From Diogma glabrata (lineage: Eukaryota; Arthropoda; Insecta; Diptera; Cylindrotomidae), in assembly GCA_963693315.1 (NCBI GenBank), contig OY856188.1, positions 96,033,745-96,097,744 on the forward strand: a stretch of DNA of 64,000 nucleotides. The letters are read 5' to 3'. This document shows, one piece after another, positions 11,601-20,942 of this stretch. The position numbers were made by a program, and so were the translations under genes. Every line of letters starts with the position of its first letter. Within the stretch, counting starts at the first letter, position 1. Under the pieces are notes generated by a model. The model was not told the origin of the DNA, searched no databases, and was given only the letters and a program-made list of their open reading frames with translations.

Positions 11601-12946
11601 ATCCGTGGATTATTAACATCTTCTTCTGAGTGCAGAGTCAAATGATGCTTCCTGCGACATTTACCACATTTATATTTGGATCTACACACCACTGACTGGT
11701 GAGATGAAGATAAACAATTGAAACAAAGTTTTTTCTCAACTACTAGTTGTTTCCTTTCTGCAAATGTTCGCTGTAAATATTGATCACATTTGCTTAAATA
11801 ATGCTCTCCTTCACATAACGGGCATACTAATTGGTTTGTATGCGAAACTAAAGCACTTGTTCTTCTTTGAGGATACGTTTTGGTCTTCTGCATTGAACTT
11901 AAGCTCTCCAAGGCATCACTTCTTTTGTTTAAAAAGATAAACAACTGCTCCATTGTAGGGAAGCTGACTCCCGCTGTCTCGTGCGCCCAAGCTTCTCTCG
12001 TTTCCTGGTCTAGTTTTTGAATAAGTAGATAAATTAGCCAGGGGTCACGGCCTTCAGCACGCTCATCAAGCACCTTCAACCCACGTAGGACTTCATCCGA
12101 AACGTCAGCTAAGCGACGAATTGACTTTGCACAACCTTGTTGTACGTTTGGTTGTTCCAGAAATTGTTTCAACAAGTTGTGTATGACATGCTTTGGCTTG
12201 TTGTACCGTGTCTTTATCTTGTCCCACGCTTCATCGTAGTTAGCTTCTGTCACTGCCAGATGATTGATCAGCATATAGGCTTCACCTTTAAGCAACCCTT
12301 TTAAATATTGCAATTTGTGAACCTTTGAGATATTGTTATTGTTATGGACAGACGCTTCATATAGATCACGAAAGGAGGGAAACTCTGCATACACTCCATT
12401 AAACGATGGTATATTAACTCGTGGTAAACGAACCTCATTATCTGGTTTATGAATAGATGATATTTGCTGGAGAAAATTGCTTTGATTAAGCATAAAATCA
12501 TCCATCGAGTTATTTTGTATTTGTGCATTATTCTCTTCATAAAGCTTTTCCCATTTGACAAGCTTTTGTTTCAACTCAAGATGCATATTTTCAATTTTGT
12601 CCACGTTGTCTATTTGTGATTCATCAAATTTCCCTTTTACGGCCTTTTCTAGCGCTTGAAATTCTCTCCAATCGTCTGCTAACAGAGCCATGCAAGTTTT
12701 TATATCACTAATTGGAGTACTAATGCTAAAGAGATTTACTTGCACTTTCATACTTTCTAATGTTTTCAAGAAGCGCTTTATTGCTCTATTTTCCGCCATT
12801 TGTGAGAATTCTACAACGTGCTCACTATATCTTTTATATATATTTACTGCAGGATTGACACGTTTCAATAATCTTTTCGCAGTTTTAATTAGTAATTTTC
12901 GCGCAAAGTATTTATATATATTTATTTCAGCGTATAACGTGATCAC
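8612..12946 (-). CDS. gag-pol: BEL/Pao Gag-Pol polyprotein (Gag, protease, RT, RNase H, integrase zinc finger)
   Basis: A 1,444-codon uninterrupted frame. Gag occupies about residues 50-370. CCHC-type knuckles follow, including CFNCLSSSHQSVVC (near 405-418). The aspartic protease has DSGSQASF near residue 503. RT has YVDDFISG near residue 920, RNase H has GFSDASESAYSA near 1083, and the frame stops at the integrase HHCC finger (HPGL ... KCVVCF). The likelier start is the Met at codon 50 (12797-12799, MAENRAIKRF): the first 49 codons lie in a ~112-bp tandem repeat of the leader and show no Gag character. The stop at 8612-8614 is TAG, with homology continuing past it in the same frame, so it is a nonsense mutation and not the natural end. 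Confidence 0.93.
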   Translation of the reverse strand: MITLYAEINIYKYFARKLLIKTAKRLLKRVNPAVNIYKRYSEHVVEFSQMAENRAIKRFLKTLESMKVQVNLFSISTPISDIKTCMALLADDWREFQALEKAVKGKFDESQIDNVDKIENMHLELKQKLVKWEKLYEENNAQIQNNSMDDFMLNQSNFLQQISSIHKPDNEVRLPRVNIPSFNGVYAEFPSFRDLYEASVHNNNNISKVHKLQYLKGLLKGEAYMLINHLAVTEANYDEAWDKIKTRYNKPKHVIHNLLKQFLEQPNVQQGCAKSIRRLADVSDEVLRGLKVLDERAEGRDPWLIYLLIQKLDQETREAWAHETAGVSFPTMEQLFIFLNKRSDALESLSSMQKTKTYPQRRTSALVSHTNQLVCPLCEGEHYLSKCDQYLQRTFAERKQLVVEKKLCFNCLSSSHQSVVCRSKYKCGKCRRKHHLTLHSEEDVNNPRINATLNANALNNTLEPSSSTDVQANAAAIPKFQSLLPTAIVLVADKSGNSQRCRLLLDSGSQASFITEACAQRLNLPRSQANVAVTGLTAGKVTTRGITSINIKSLYSSEESIQVDVLIINQLPTRLPSFNFQLQDCCFLDDLKLADPSYNQVSAVDILIGADRFFSIIKDGQLTNSNNSIVAQRTIFGWIAAGVTGEENVVRTDSSQESYCTLNFHLDVDIDRTLKQFFEQEEIPNVQIMSQDDVECEEYYKKTHKRDERGRYIVSIPFKNNTAQLGNSINVAKRRFLALERKFQSNPSLKHECARFISEYLSRGYLEAVSEADKMIEQSKCFYLPHHCVIKQASETTKLRVVFDGSAKSSSGISLNETMLVGPTIQPTLWSILLRFRKHKIALAADIEKMYNQILVCESDSQFQRILWRSEIADELKHYKLNTVTFGLSSSAFLAIRSIHQLAYDNQDSHPNIIDHLINDFYVDDFISGADNIEEATKLKREMNDLLISGGFNLRKWKSNVPELTVNGETQQTALFNNSEESKILGLQWNAAEDTFTFKLDLKESNEPTKRQVISEYSRVFDPLGWLSPSIILMKIVFQRLWLHKLGWDDHLPAEISEIYNKIRVELKDLEKIKLKRYIPQDGKMELHGFSDASESAYSAVVYCRAVDNNGVVSVNLMAAKTKVAPIKQVSLPRLELCGAHLLTKLMRLVQETVKMPVECFAWTDSTIVLSWLSSHPVRWKTYVANRTAEIINQIPRKFWNHVRSEHNPADCASRGILPSQLIKLDLWWHGPAWLKNYQSTSAKEDDFAVNPEYLKEERKITKLLVSNTHCKEDQISTLIQKISSYNKLKRIFAYVLRFINNMRNDKLNRSSGSLTVIELRKANLIIIKYVQREAFADEVDCLQREVNIRKNSSIAALAPFIDAEGMLRVGGRLKHLDCQYDYKHPMVLPKGHALSRMIAIHVHKKNLHPGLTLTFHLIRQQFWIVGGRSSVRNIVNKCVVCFR

Positions 12947-13220
12947 TATATTGATTCACTCAGTAATGACACGTTTCAAGAATCACCTTTCACAGTTTGA
13001 TTTATAATTTTCGCACAAATGTATTTATATAATTTCACTTAAGTTTATAACGTGTTCACTATATTCATTCATTAGTATTGGCACGTTTAAATAATCACCT
13101 TTCACCGTTTTGATTTATAATTTTCGCACAAATGTATTTATATAATTTCACTTAAGTTTATAACGTGTTCACTATATTCATTCATTAGTATTGGCACGTT
13201 TAAATAATCACCTTTCACCG
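12858..13220 (-). repeat. ~112-bp tandem repeats in the BEL 5' leader
   Basis: A unit starting at CACGTTT recurs at about 12858, 12969, 13081 and 13194, giving spacings of 111, 112 and 113 bp. The last full unit and its neighbour are nearly identical, while the unit nearest the gene is more diverged. The array lies between the primer-binding site and the Gag start and reaches into the first codons of the long frame. Leader repeats may bear promoter or packaging functions, but nothing here proves one. Confidence 0.85.
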
Positions 13221-13304
13221 TTTTTAAGTATTATTTTTTGTATAAAGTGTTTATATATATAAAAGAATAGTTTGGCTTGTACTCACGATTTTATATGCAG
13301 CAAA

Positions 13305-13322
13305 TCCGACTTCGAAGGACCA
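13305..13322 (-). other. Primer-binding site of BEL element
   Basis: On the minus strand TGGTCCTTCGAAGTCGGA begins right after the 5' LTR. Its complement ends TCGAAGGACCA, which from memory is the 3' end of insect tyrosine tRNA (acceptor strand TCGAAGG plus ACCA), with one extra base further in. The site itself is certain by position; the tRNA-Tyr assignment is an inference. Confidence 0.75.
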
Positions 13323-14153
13323 TGAATAATATCAGCTGCACTCGTTGATTGCGTATCCACAATTTATCTTGACGAGTCCAGTTGTACTATTTTTGTATTT
13401 GTTGAGTTTTACCGCCTTTTATGTTTGTACAAACAAATTACCAAATTATTCCAAAAATGATGCGTTTCCTATTTCACAGCAGAGGTTCAATTATTATATT
13501 CAGATGAGATGAGAATGTCCGGGTGTAATTTCCAAAAATCGTTATTAAATAAAAACAATAAAATAATATTCAAATATTGTTTTATTTTAACAAAATCACA
13601 GCTAATTAATATTTTTCACCGTTCACAGGAAAGTTCAAATATAAAAGTGAAGATGACTATGCAAGTTTTTAATCAAAAACTTTTAATAATTAATCGAAGC
13701 CTTTCTTAATATTTCCAAATATATATTAAATTTCCTTACATCTATTGTAAAAAGGGTGAATTTTACTAATTTAATATGATCGAAAGGTTTTGACCTAAGC
13801 TAATTGATTATTCTATGATTTGTTGCTTTTAATTAGATTCACTAAATCTATATTCTGATAGATGAACTAATATTTTTCTATATTAAATTATTGTTTTTTA
13901 ATTAGTTGTTGCTTTTGAAGTTGTAATTGATATTGATGTAAACAAACAAAAAACGGTTTGTTTACTATTTTAAGATAACAAATGAAAAGGTAATACATTA
14001 TATTAAGCCTAAATTTATAACTAAATTAAAATATTTTGTTTACAGATGAACATTGGAAACTTCTAGCTGGATTTCGTAATATGATAAGTATAGATATTTT
14101 CTTCATCGTTGATTTGATTAATGTTTTATTTATTTGTTTAGGTATTGTCGTCA
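13323..14153 (-). repeat. 5' LTR of BEL/Pao element (831 bp)
   Basis: It is the upstream LTR for the minus-strand gene. It is equal in length to 6762-7592, with three visible differences (near 13567, 13723 and 13755). It is flanked on the right by the target duplication GTATG at 14154-14158. Confidence 0.95.
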
Positions 14154-14158
14154 GTATG
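14154..14158. repeat. Target-site duplication, right of BEL insertion
   Basis: GTATG, identical to 6757-6761, directly follows the BEL LTR end GTCGTCA. Confidence 0.92.
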
Positions 14159-15117
14159 ATTACATATTATGGGAAATTTATTCCAAATCTTGCCTTACAC
14201 TTACATCCTTTATACGAACTTTTGCGAAAAGATTCCAAGTTTGTGTGGAGCAATGATTGTGAAAAATCATTTAACAATTGTAAATCCTTTTTGTTGCATT
14301 GTGATAATATTTTAACACACTATGATCCGCAGAAACCAATTGTGATTTCCTGTGATGCCAGCCCATATGGAGTTGGTGCAGTATTGGCACACATAATTGA
14401 TGGCAAAGAACGGCCAGTTTTATTTGCGTCATCCACATTAAGTGTCTCAGGCAGGAACTATAGTCAGTTACATAGAGAGGCTCTCGCGATACTTTTTGCG
14501 GTGCGAAAATTTAATAAATATATTTTTGGGAAACCTTTTGTCATTTACAGTGATCATCGGCCTTTAAAACATATTTTCAGTAATTCAAAAAATCTATCCG
14601 CTGTAGCAGCAGCGAGGTTACAACGTTGGGCTATAATTTTATCGATGTATCAATACGAGATTCGTTATCGGAAAAGCTCGCTCATGTGCAATGCTGATGC
14701 CTTATCTCGGTTACCACTAGATAAACCTACGGAAGTTGATGAATATTCTATTAATTCGTTTACTGATTTAGATATTAATTTTTTTTATTCTGAGTGCGAA
14801 AGCCCATTGACTAAAATTCAAATTGCTGAAGCAACAATGAAAGATGAAATTTTAGTGCGAGTTCATGAATATATAGTAAACGGTTGGCCAAATACGAGTA
14901 TCCCATTGGAACTCAAACCATATTATCGAATTTCTGACTCTCTATCATGTGAGGATAATTGTATTTATTTCGGAGATAGAATTTTAATTCCCTCAATATA
15001 CCACAAAAATATTTTGGAATTGCTTCATCGGGAACATCCGGGTATTGTTAGATCCAAACTATTGGCTAGATCCTCAGTCTGGTGGCTTGGTCTAGATAAA
15101 GACATTACCTTGGTATT
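14154..15117 (+). pseudogene. gag-pol: Gypsy Pol, middle part (end of RT, RNase H, start of integrase finger)
   Basis: The frame resumes here in phase with 4680-6761, at GMITYYGKF of the RT thumb. RNase H follows, with SCDASPYGVGA (catalytic Asp near 14354), LHREALAI and IYSDHRPLKHIF, the usual gypsy RNase H signature. The integrase zinc finger begins with the His pair around LLHREHPGI (near 15030). The paired CxxC (CKSC, 15124-15135) lies in another frame, so a net one-base loss must fall between about 15100 and 15120. The open frame upstream of 14154 is BEL LTR read through by chance. Confidence 0.9.
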
Positions 15118-16137
15118 AACACTTGCAAAAGTTGTAATGTCAATAGAAAAATGGTACCTGACTGTCCAACTAGTACTTGGGAACCAACTACAAAACCGTT
15201 TGATAGAATACATTTGGATTTATTGCAGTTTGGAAAATATCATTTCTTAATTTCTATGGATGATTTCAGCAAATGGGCGGATATTTATTTATTATATAAA
15301 ACCGATGCACGGAATGTCTTAGACAAGCTGAAAATACAATTCGCAAATTTTGGTTTTGCTAATGTCATTGTATGTGATAATGGACCGCCATTTAATTCAA
15401 TAATGTTTGAACGATTCTGCCAGTCTCATGGTATTATTTTAAAACATAGTCGACCGTACCACCCGCAAAGTAATGGGTTGGCGGAACGCGGTGTTCAAAC
15501 GGTTAAGGCGTTGTTACGTAAGAATTTATCGGATAACTGTACGCTAGATATTCAATCCCAAATTCTCAACTTTTTGTTCTCCTATAGAAATACACCTTCT
15601 ACAGTCACTGGCATAGCACCCGCTGACCTCATTTTCGTAAATAAACCGAAAACATTACTATCCTTGGTAAGTAATAGATCATGTTTAAGCAAAGAAATTA
15701 AAAACATTTGTAAACCTTTCCCGAAACAGGTGAGATTTAATATTGAAAATAACACAAGAAAGTTTAAGGAAGTTTATAAAAATAATTTCGATTTAGGTAT
15801 TGGTCAGGAGATTCTTTATTACAATAAATTTAACCATAAATTTGATAAATTTATTTTAGGGAAAGTCATTAAACGTATTTCAAAATTTGTATATTTAATA
15901 TCTATTAACGGGAACACTAGAACAGCTCATAGAGACCAACTAAAAGTCTTCCAAAGAAGAAGAAATTTCATACAATATTCACCAACCAGTTCATTGTTTA
16001 AAAATTTACTTCCTGAACCTATCGACGATACAAGGCGTAATAAAAGAAAATGGGAGGAGAATTATGTATGGCATCCGAGATCCAAGAGAACTAGATATTT
16101 ATTGCGAGATAAGCCGCGGAATCGAATTCAAAATTAG
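15100..16137 (+). pseudogene. gag-pol: Gypsy Pol C-terminus: integrase core and tail
   Basis: This frame opens after a stop at 15097-15099. It starts with the CKSC half of the integrase zinc finger, then has the DDE core: HLDLLQFG (first Asp), VIVCDNGPPF (second Asp) and PQSNGLAERGVQ (Glu). A C-terminal tail with a GQEILYYNKFNHKFDKFILG segment, basic and rich in Arg/Lys at the end, corresponds to the gypsy integrase C-terminal domain (chromatin or DNA contact). The stop is at 16135-16137, about 205 bp before the purine tract. The catalytic residues are all present, so the lesion here is only the frameshift just upstream. Confidence 0.9.
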
Positions 16138-16342
16138 TTTTTTTTGTTGACACTTAGATTTTGTCATATAAATTGTTTAGATGTTAAATTGATATGTTAA
16201 ATTTTGTCAAATTTTAAAATTGTTATTAATGTTTACAATTGTTTTAATTTTGTTAAATTGTTAAATTTTTTTTTAGTACTTTAAATAATTTTGAATTATA
16301 TAATTTCTTAGATTAATGGTTGATTGAGGATTGATTTCTTTT
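16138..16342 (+). other. Gypsy 3' untranslated stretch
   Basis: About 200 bp of T-rich sequence between the pol stop and the purine tract. No env-like or other frame is present. Confidence 0.7.
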
Positions 16343-16356
16343 AAAGAGGAGAAGAG
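16343..16356 (+). other. Polypurine tract of gypsy element
   Basis: AAAGAGGAGAAGAG, all purine, directly abuts the 3' LTR at 16357. This is the plus-strand priming site by position and composition. Confidence 0.9.
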
Positions 16357-16641
16357 TGCTATGTACCTTTAAGTACGTAAACGTTAAGTTGCACTTCCCT
16401 GTAGAATAATCAAGTTCTAATTATTTTTTATATTGTTACTGTTATTTTGATGTTGATTGTAAAAATAGAAATTGGAAATCGATCGCTCTCTCAATCGTGA
16501 ACCGTGGACGAGGAAACATCATTTATAGATATTCAACCTTATAAATAAATATTTATAAATATTATTAATTCTACTATTAATTATTATTTTTGGAGCTTAA
16601 GAACACTACATGGGCAAATGTTTACAATAGCAACAATTACA
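16357..16641 (+). repeat. 3' LTR of gypsy element (285 bp)
   Basis: Same length as 4211-4495, with four visible base differences (one each in GCGCTT/GCACTT, TATGGAT/TATAGAT, ATTAAT/ATTTAT and ACCATT/ACAATT). It ends ATTACA, followed by the target duplication CAGCT at 16642-16646. Confidence 0.95.
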
Positions 16642-16811
16642 CAGCTATGGATAAGATTTACCCTCAAGTAACATTTTTTGTGTTATTTTTGATCAATGAT
16701 GTGAATAACATTTACTATTGACGTGTACGACTAAACATTTATTCTATTACGCGTCCATAGTTTGGCAATATAGAGACTTTAATATTTTTTTTTAAAATTG
16801 TCTTCTTTTAC

Positions 16812-16862
16812 ATGCACGGAACCCTTGGCGAGCGAATTTTATTCGCACTTGTCCGACTTTTT
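16812..16862 (+). repeat. Dispersed motif shared with 41334-41382
   Basis: The segment containing GGCGAGCGAATTTTATTCGC and ACTTGTCCGACTTTTTT recurs in reverse complement near 41.34 kb, including the flanking CATGCACGGAACCC. It includes a short hairpin (GCGAA ... TTCGC). It resembles ends of abundant insect non-autonomous repeats; the class is not determined. Confidence 0.6.
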
Positions 16863-16959
16863 TATTAATTTGAGTTTAGGAAAACTGCCTTTCCACTTTC
16901 CAGACTACCAGAGTTGATTATAATGTCAGTCCAATCTTATACGCCAAATAAATATTGCG

Positions 16960-17241
16960 TTAGGCATTGCTATATAAAAAATATTTTGTCAATAAATCAT
17001 AAATACAGGCAACACAATTTCTGCATTTAATTTTCGACATACACATTACATATCCGCTAACAAACTCCAAGTCTGAGTCTGTAACATCACTCAATTTGGG
17101 AAAGTTACCTAAATCGTACCGATTTTTATATTTTATTATATATTTTTTTCCACAAGTTGTAAATAAAGTACAATTCCGCTCTTTCATTTGCGGGAGCGGA
17201 TTGCATATTTTACTCCCTAGGGAGTAAAAATAACAAACCAT
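16960..17241 (-). pseudogene. Possible remnant of a P/THAP-like transposase
   Basis: A 93-codon frame. The segment DLEFVSGYVMCMSKIKCRNC resembles the conserved GYV ... C..C block near the C-terminus of P-element/THAP9-type transposases, in which a hydrophobic YxxGYV is followed by a CxxC pair. The rest of the frame has no recognisable domain, there is no upstream DNA-binding region, and the frame is very short against that family (several hundred residues). It may equally be a chance frame. Confidence 0.25.
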
Positions 17242-17636
17242 GACAACAATGAAAATTTTTATTGAAACAGAAATTTATTAAGATAAATTCAAGCAAATTT
17301 TTATAAAAACCGCCGACTATTATGAATATCATTCATAATATATTTATCATATCTATTTTTTAGCGATATTGATAATTAATAGGGCTATTCTGACAGTCGT
17401 ATTTTGAGTTGTACGACACGACAAAACGAAAAAGGTATTCTGACAGTCGGTTCGATACGACAAATTTCGTTAAATACGACAAAGGTAAGCAAATTGATAT
17501 TCTGAGAGTCGTACGACACTCAGAAACTCTTTAAATGTCAAAAACAATCAACTTTCTATCAACAAGCAATTTTTGTCTACGACTCTCAAGAAGAATATTT
17601 AAATTTAAGAAATGTTTGATTTAAAATTAAATATAT

Positions 17637-17723
17637 GGTGGGGCTCAAATCTCACAGCTCTGAGATACCAAGACTTCGGTCTGGGTTAAGGATTTTGATA
17701 TAGTTTTTGGCAAAAAACTTTTA
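17637..17723 (+). mobile_element. RepA copy 1, left end (split by insertion)
   Basis: This segment matches the left ends of RepA copies at 54048 and 57109: a hairpin ATCTCA ... TGAGAT, then AGACTTCGGTCTGG, then GATATAGTTTT and GGCAAAAAACTTTTA. It stops at TA (17722-17723) and resumes at TATGAGGATATGG at 20943. In copy 3 these two halves are continuous, so 17724-20942 is an insertion. Confidence 0.85.
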
Positions 17724-18599
17724 CACTGAGAGAAATAGTATTCTAATATTAAGCAGAACATGTTCTCAAATACAGAAAGTCAATATCGATGAAAATTTTA
17801 GACTAAATAACTTGAAATGAGAATTTGTGGCATCAATAAAGATAAAATTGATCAATTTTAGCAATCGAACAATTTTATGAATTAAGATTTATAGTGTCAA
17901 CCTCATTAATTTATTAGTTGCACAATTCAATTCATTGATTCTACGTTTATGGATTATTCTTATTGTTTAAAGAATTCTATTCTCTAAGTTAACATACAAA
18001 ACATTGATGAAATTGTGATATATTTGTTCTCAATTAGAGTCAAAAATTTAGAATTAAATGTAGGAAATTGATTTCTTGAATCATTATTTGCAATTTTGTT
18101 TATTTTGAGACATTTATTCTTAAATTTAGATAAAATTAATTTAACAATCGGGAACATAAATGATTTATACAAGTTTTCTTTGCTAATTTTGAGAATAACT
18201 TGATTATAGGCCCCATACACTTTTGTATTTAGCACATGGTTTTAACAATATTCCTATCAGTTTATATTTACATGTTGAAGACGGTTTAGTTTGTTCTAAT
18301 TTGTGATTAAAAAGTGTTATTTTAGTGGAAGGAATTATGTGAAATTAAATTTTATAAAAAGTGAAAACGGTGCACATACATGCCTAAATATGCAGTTTTT
18401 TGTTTTATGTATGAGCATCATTTTAAACACTGTGATTTTTTTCAAAATAAACTTGAAAAATCTGTTGCGTTTTTATACTAAAAACTAAGAAAAATTTCAT
18501 TTTCCATTTCATTCAAAATTTTGGTTCAGAATAGCCGAGTTAGATTTTCTTCTTTCTTGACAGGGAAAGTATTCGATTCGACCATTATCATTATGTATA

Positions 18600-18799
18600 C
18601 ACTCAAAAAAGACAAATAAATTTACATTTTTTTTGTAAAATCTGTTTAAATATTGTAAACTTTAAAAAAATTATGTGAAAACCCACAAACTGGTTGTAAG
18701 AAAAAATGCTTCTTTGATTTATTATAAAACTTACAGAGTTTACAAAAAATTTTGTGTATTGTTTATATTTGCAAAATTTTGTGAAAAAGTTTTTGAGTG
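18600..18799. mobile_element. 200-bp MITE with TA target duplication
   Basis: It starts CACTCAAAAA and ends TTTTTGAGTG, exact 10-bp inverted termini, with TA at 18598-18599 and 18800-18801. There is no coding capacity. The termini are similar in style to the larger element that contains it. Confidence 0.7.
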
Positions 18800-20200
18800 T
18801 ATTAATTAATATATTTAAAATTATTGTTGTGAAAAGACTTCGAATTTATAATTTGCCTTAATCTTAACAGTATATGTTATAACTTCTTTCTTGTTGATAA
18901 TTTTAAAATTGATTTACGTATATATAGTTATTATATATATATTCTTAATAATGATGATAATAAATTATATTTTAAAATTCAAAAATGCAATATCTAATCA
19001 CAATGGTAAATAAAGTATTAAATAAATTGGAGATAATTTTAAGAAATAATTTTTTAACATTGTAAGTTTGAACTTTAACAAAGTAAGTTTGATCAGAATA
19101 GAGCATGAAAAATTAAATTATTATAATCAATGAAATTATCCAGAAAACAACATTAAAGACAATGTAAGCCGTGGCAAATTATAGAAAAAAAAACACCGTG
19201 CAACGTTTGAAGTAAGTGTAGATGAATTTTGCTCCATTGAAACACCATTATAAGTGAGTTTCGTAAATAAATAACATTTAAATATTTGATCTAAATTTTT
19301 TTGCAAATTAATATTAAATTTAGGGCAGTTTCAAGCAATTGTACAAAAAGATAATCATTACTCTATTTGACAAAATGGCTGACTGATGGCTGATCATACT
19401 AAATTATATTAAATTGAGATGCTAAAAATGATTTTTAAAACTGAAGTTAAATTGATAAATCAGGTCCGCATATTTACATTGCATACACAACATTATATTA
19501 ATTGCAAAAAAATTGTATTTCCAGAATCCGATGGGTGTCAACTTTGACCTAATATTTGCCTCGAACACTAGAGCTACCTACCATCAAAAAAAAAACAATA
19601 TATTTCGACGCATTATGTCAAAGTTAAATTTCATCGTGCATTATACAGATTAGTAGGGCCGTTTTATTGGCATCAAAATTGAAAATACAAGATCAAATTA
19701 TTTCAAATATGTTATAAATTTAATATTTTCATAATTATATTGTTGTATGAAAATAGTTTTAACTAATATTCTTTAAAAAAGTTTAATTAACAAAAGTTAA
19801 AAATAATTTTTAAGTGATCTTAAACCCTAAAAAAAAGAGATCTAAAACACTTGCGAAAACGTAACAGTTTAGTTATACGGAAAATTAAACAAAAATTAAA
19901 AATATCAATATAGTTGATTAAATAATATAATTAATTATAAATAGTTTTACATGCTTTAAATACTACATGTTTTTGATTTCAACAAAATTTACTGGCATGT
20001 AAATAAACTAATAAACTAATTTGTAAGTAAACTTAAATAATTGAATATGTATTTATAATGACTTTATATATTTTAAAAATAAATTAATTTTTAAATATTA
20101 ATTGATATTATGTCTTTTAACTTCTTATTTGGAATGATTGAATTTGGCAATAAAAGTGTATCCCCCTCAAGTGTATCCTCCTACAAAATATTACAACAGA

Positions 20201-20384
<184 letters not shown>

Positions 20385-20942
20385 GAGAATAATTATACTC
20401 AATTCAACGTTATTAAAAAATGTAATCGAGAAAACTTGTGTTAATTTGACCTTTTAGTTCTTAACTATAGAAGAATTATACTTCAGTTGATCTAAAATAA
20501 CAATAAAAAAATCTTTGAGCGCATACTTATTCTTATATAAAGTATATTTTAATCTTTAAAATAACCAAATATACTCAAAATGAATTTAATTTTGAAAAGA
20601 TTTAACACTTTTTAACTCATATTATTCTCGATTTTGAAATAAAATATTCTCAATAACAGAAAATTTAGTCACAAAAGAAGTTTAATTTTAAAAATGGTTT
20701 ACAATTTCATAAATTAAAGATTTATCATATTAAGAGAATAATTCTCTAAATAAGAAACTGTATTTGAATAAATCATACTATAAATTCTCAATATCAGAAT
20801 GTAAAATATTAACAAATTGTCGTAGCTGTATTCTACAAATAAGAATAATTTGAGAAAAGTTATTCTTGGCGCACATTTAAGCAACTTTTATGCATAATTT
20901 TATACCTATTTTAATTGAATTGAGCAATCTTTTTTTTCAGTG

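Larger units (their letters stand above)
6762..14153 (-). mobile_element. BEL/Pao LTR retrotransposon nested in the gypsy element
   Basis: A 7,392-bp element with two 831-bp LTRs (6762-7592 and 13323-14153), TG...CA ends on the minus strand, a 5-bp target duplication GTATG, a primer-binding site at 13305-13322 and a Gag-Pol frame reading leftwards. The domain order Gag, two zinc knuckles, protease, RT with YVDD, RNase H, integrase, C-terminal DUF5641-type domain is that of BEL/Pao. The LTRs differ at only three positions in 831, so it inserted recently and after the gypsy element. It is still defective: all lesions seen are in integrase. Confidence 0.95.
4211..16641 (+). mobile_element. Ty3/gypsy LTR retrotransposon, interrupted by a BEL/Pao element
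   Basis: The element has two 285-bp LTRs beginning TGCTATG and ending ATTACA, a 5-bp target duplication CAGCT, a primer-binding site right after the 5' LTR, a purine tract right before the 3' LTR, and one gag-pol frame in the order Gag, protease, RT, RNase H, integrase. Taking away the BEL insertion (6762-14153) and its duplicated GTATG leaves about 5.03 kb. The single fused gag-pol frame and the absence of env suggest a Mag/K02A2.6-like lineage, but that assignment is tentative. The copy is dead: it is split in RT and has a frameshift in integrase. Confidence 0.93.

Noticed and set aside
15025..15213. Programmed frameshift in gypsy pol
   Set aside because: It falls within the integrase zinc finger rather than at a gag/pol boundary, and no slippery site is evident.
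17391..18540. GGCTATTCTGA inverted at 17391 and 18530 as ends of an element
   Set aside because: Only 11 bp match, and the supposed element would cross the border of the TA insertion at 17724.
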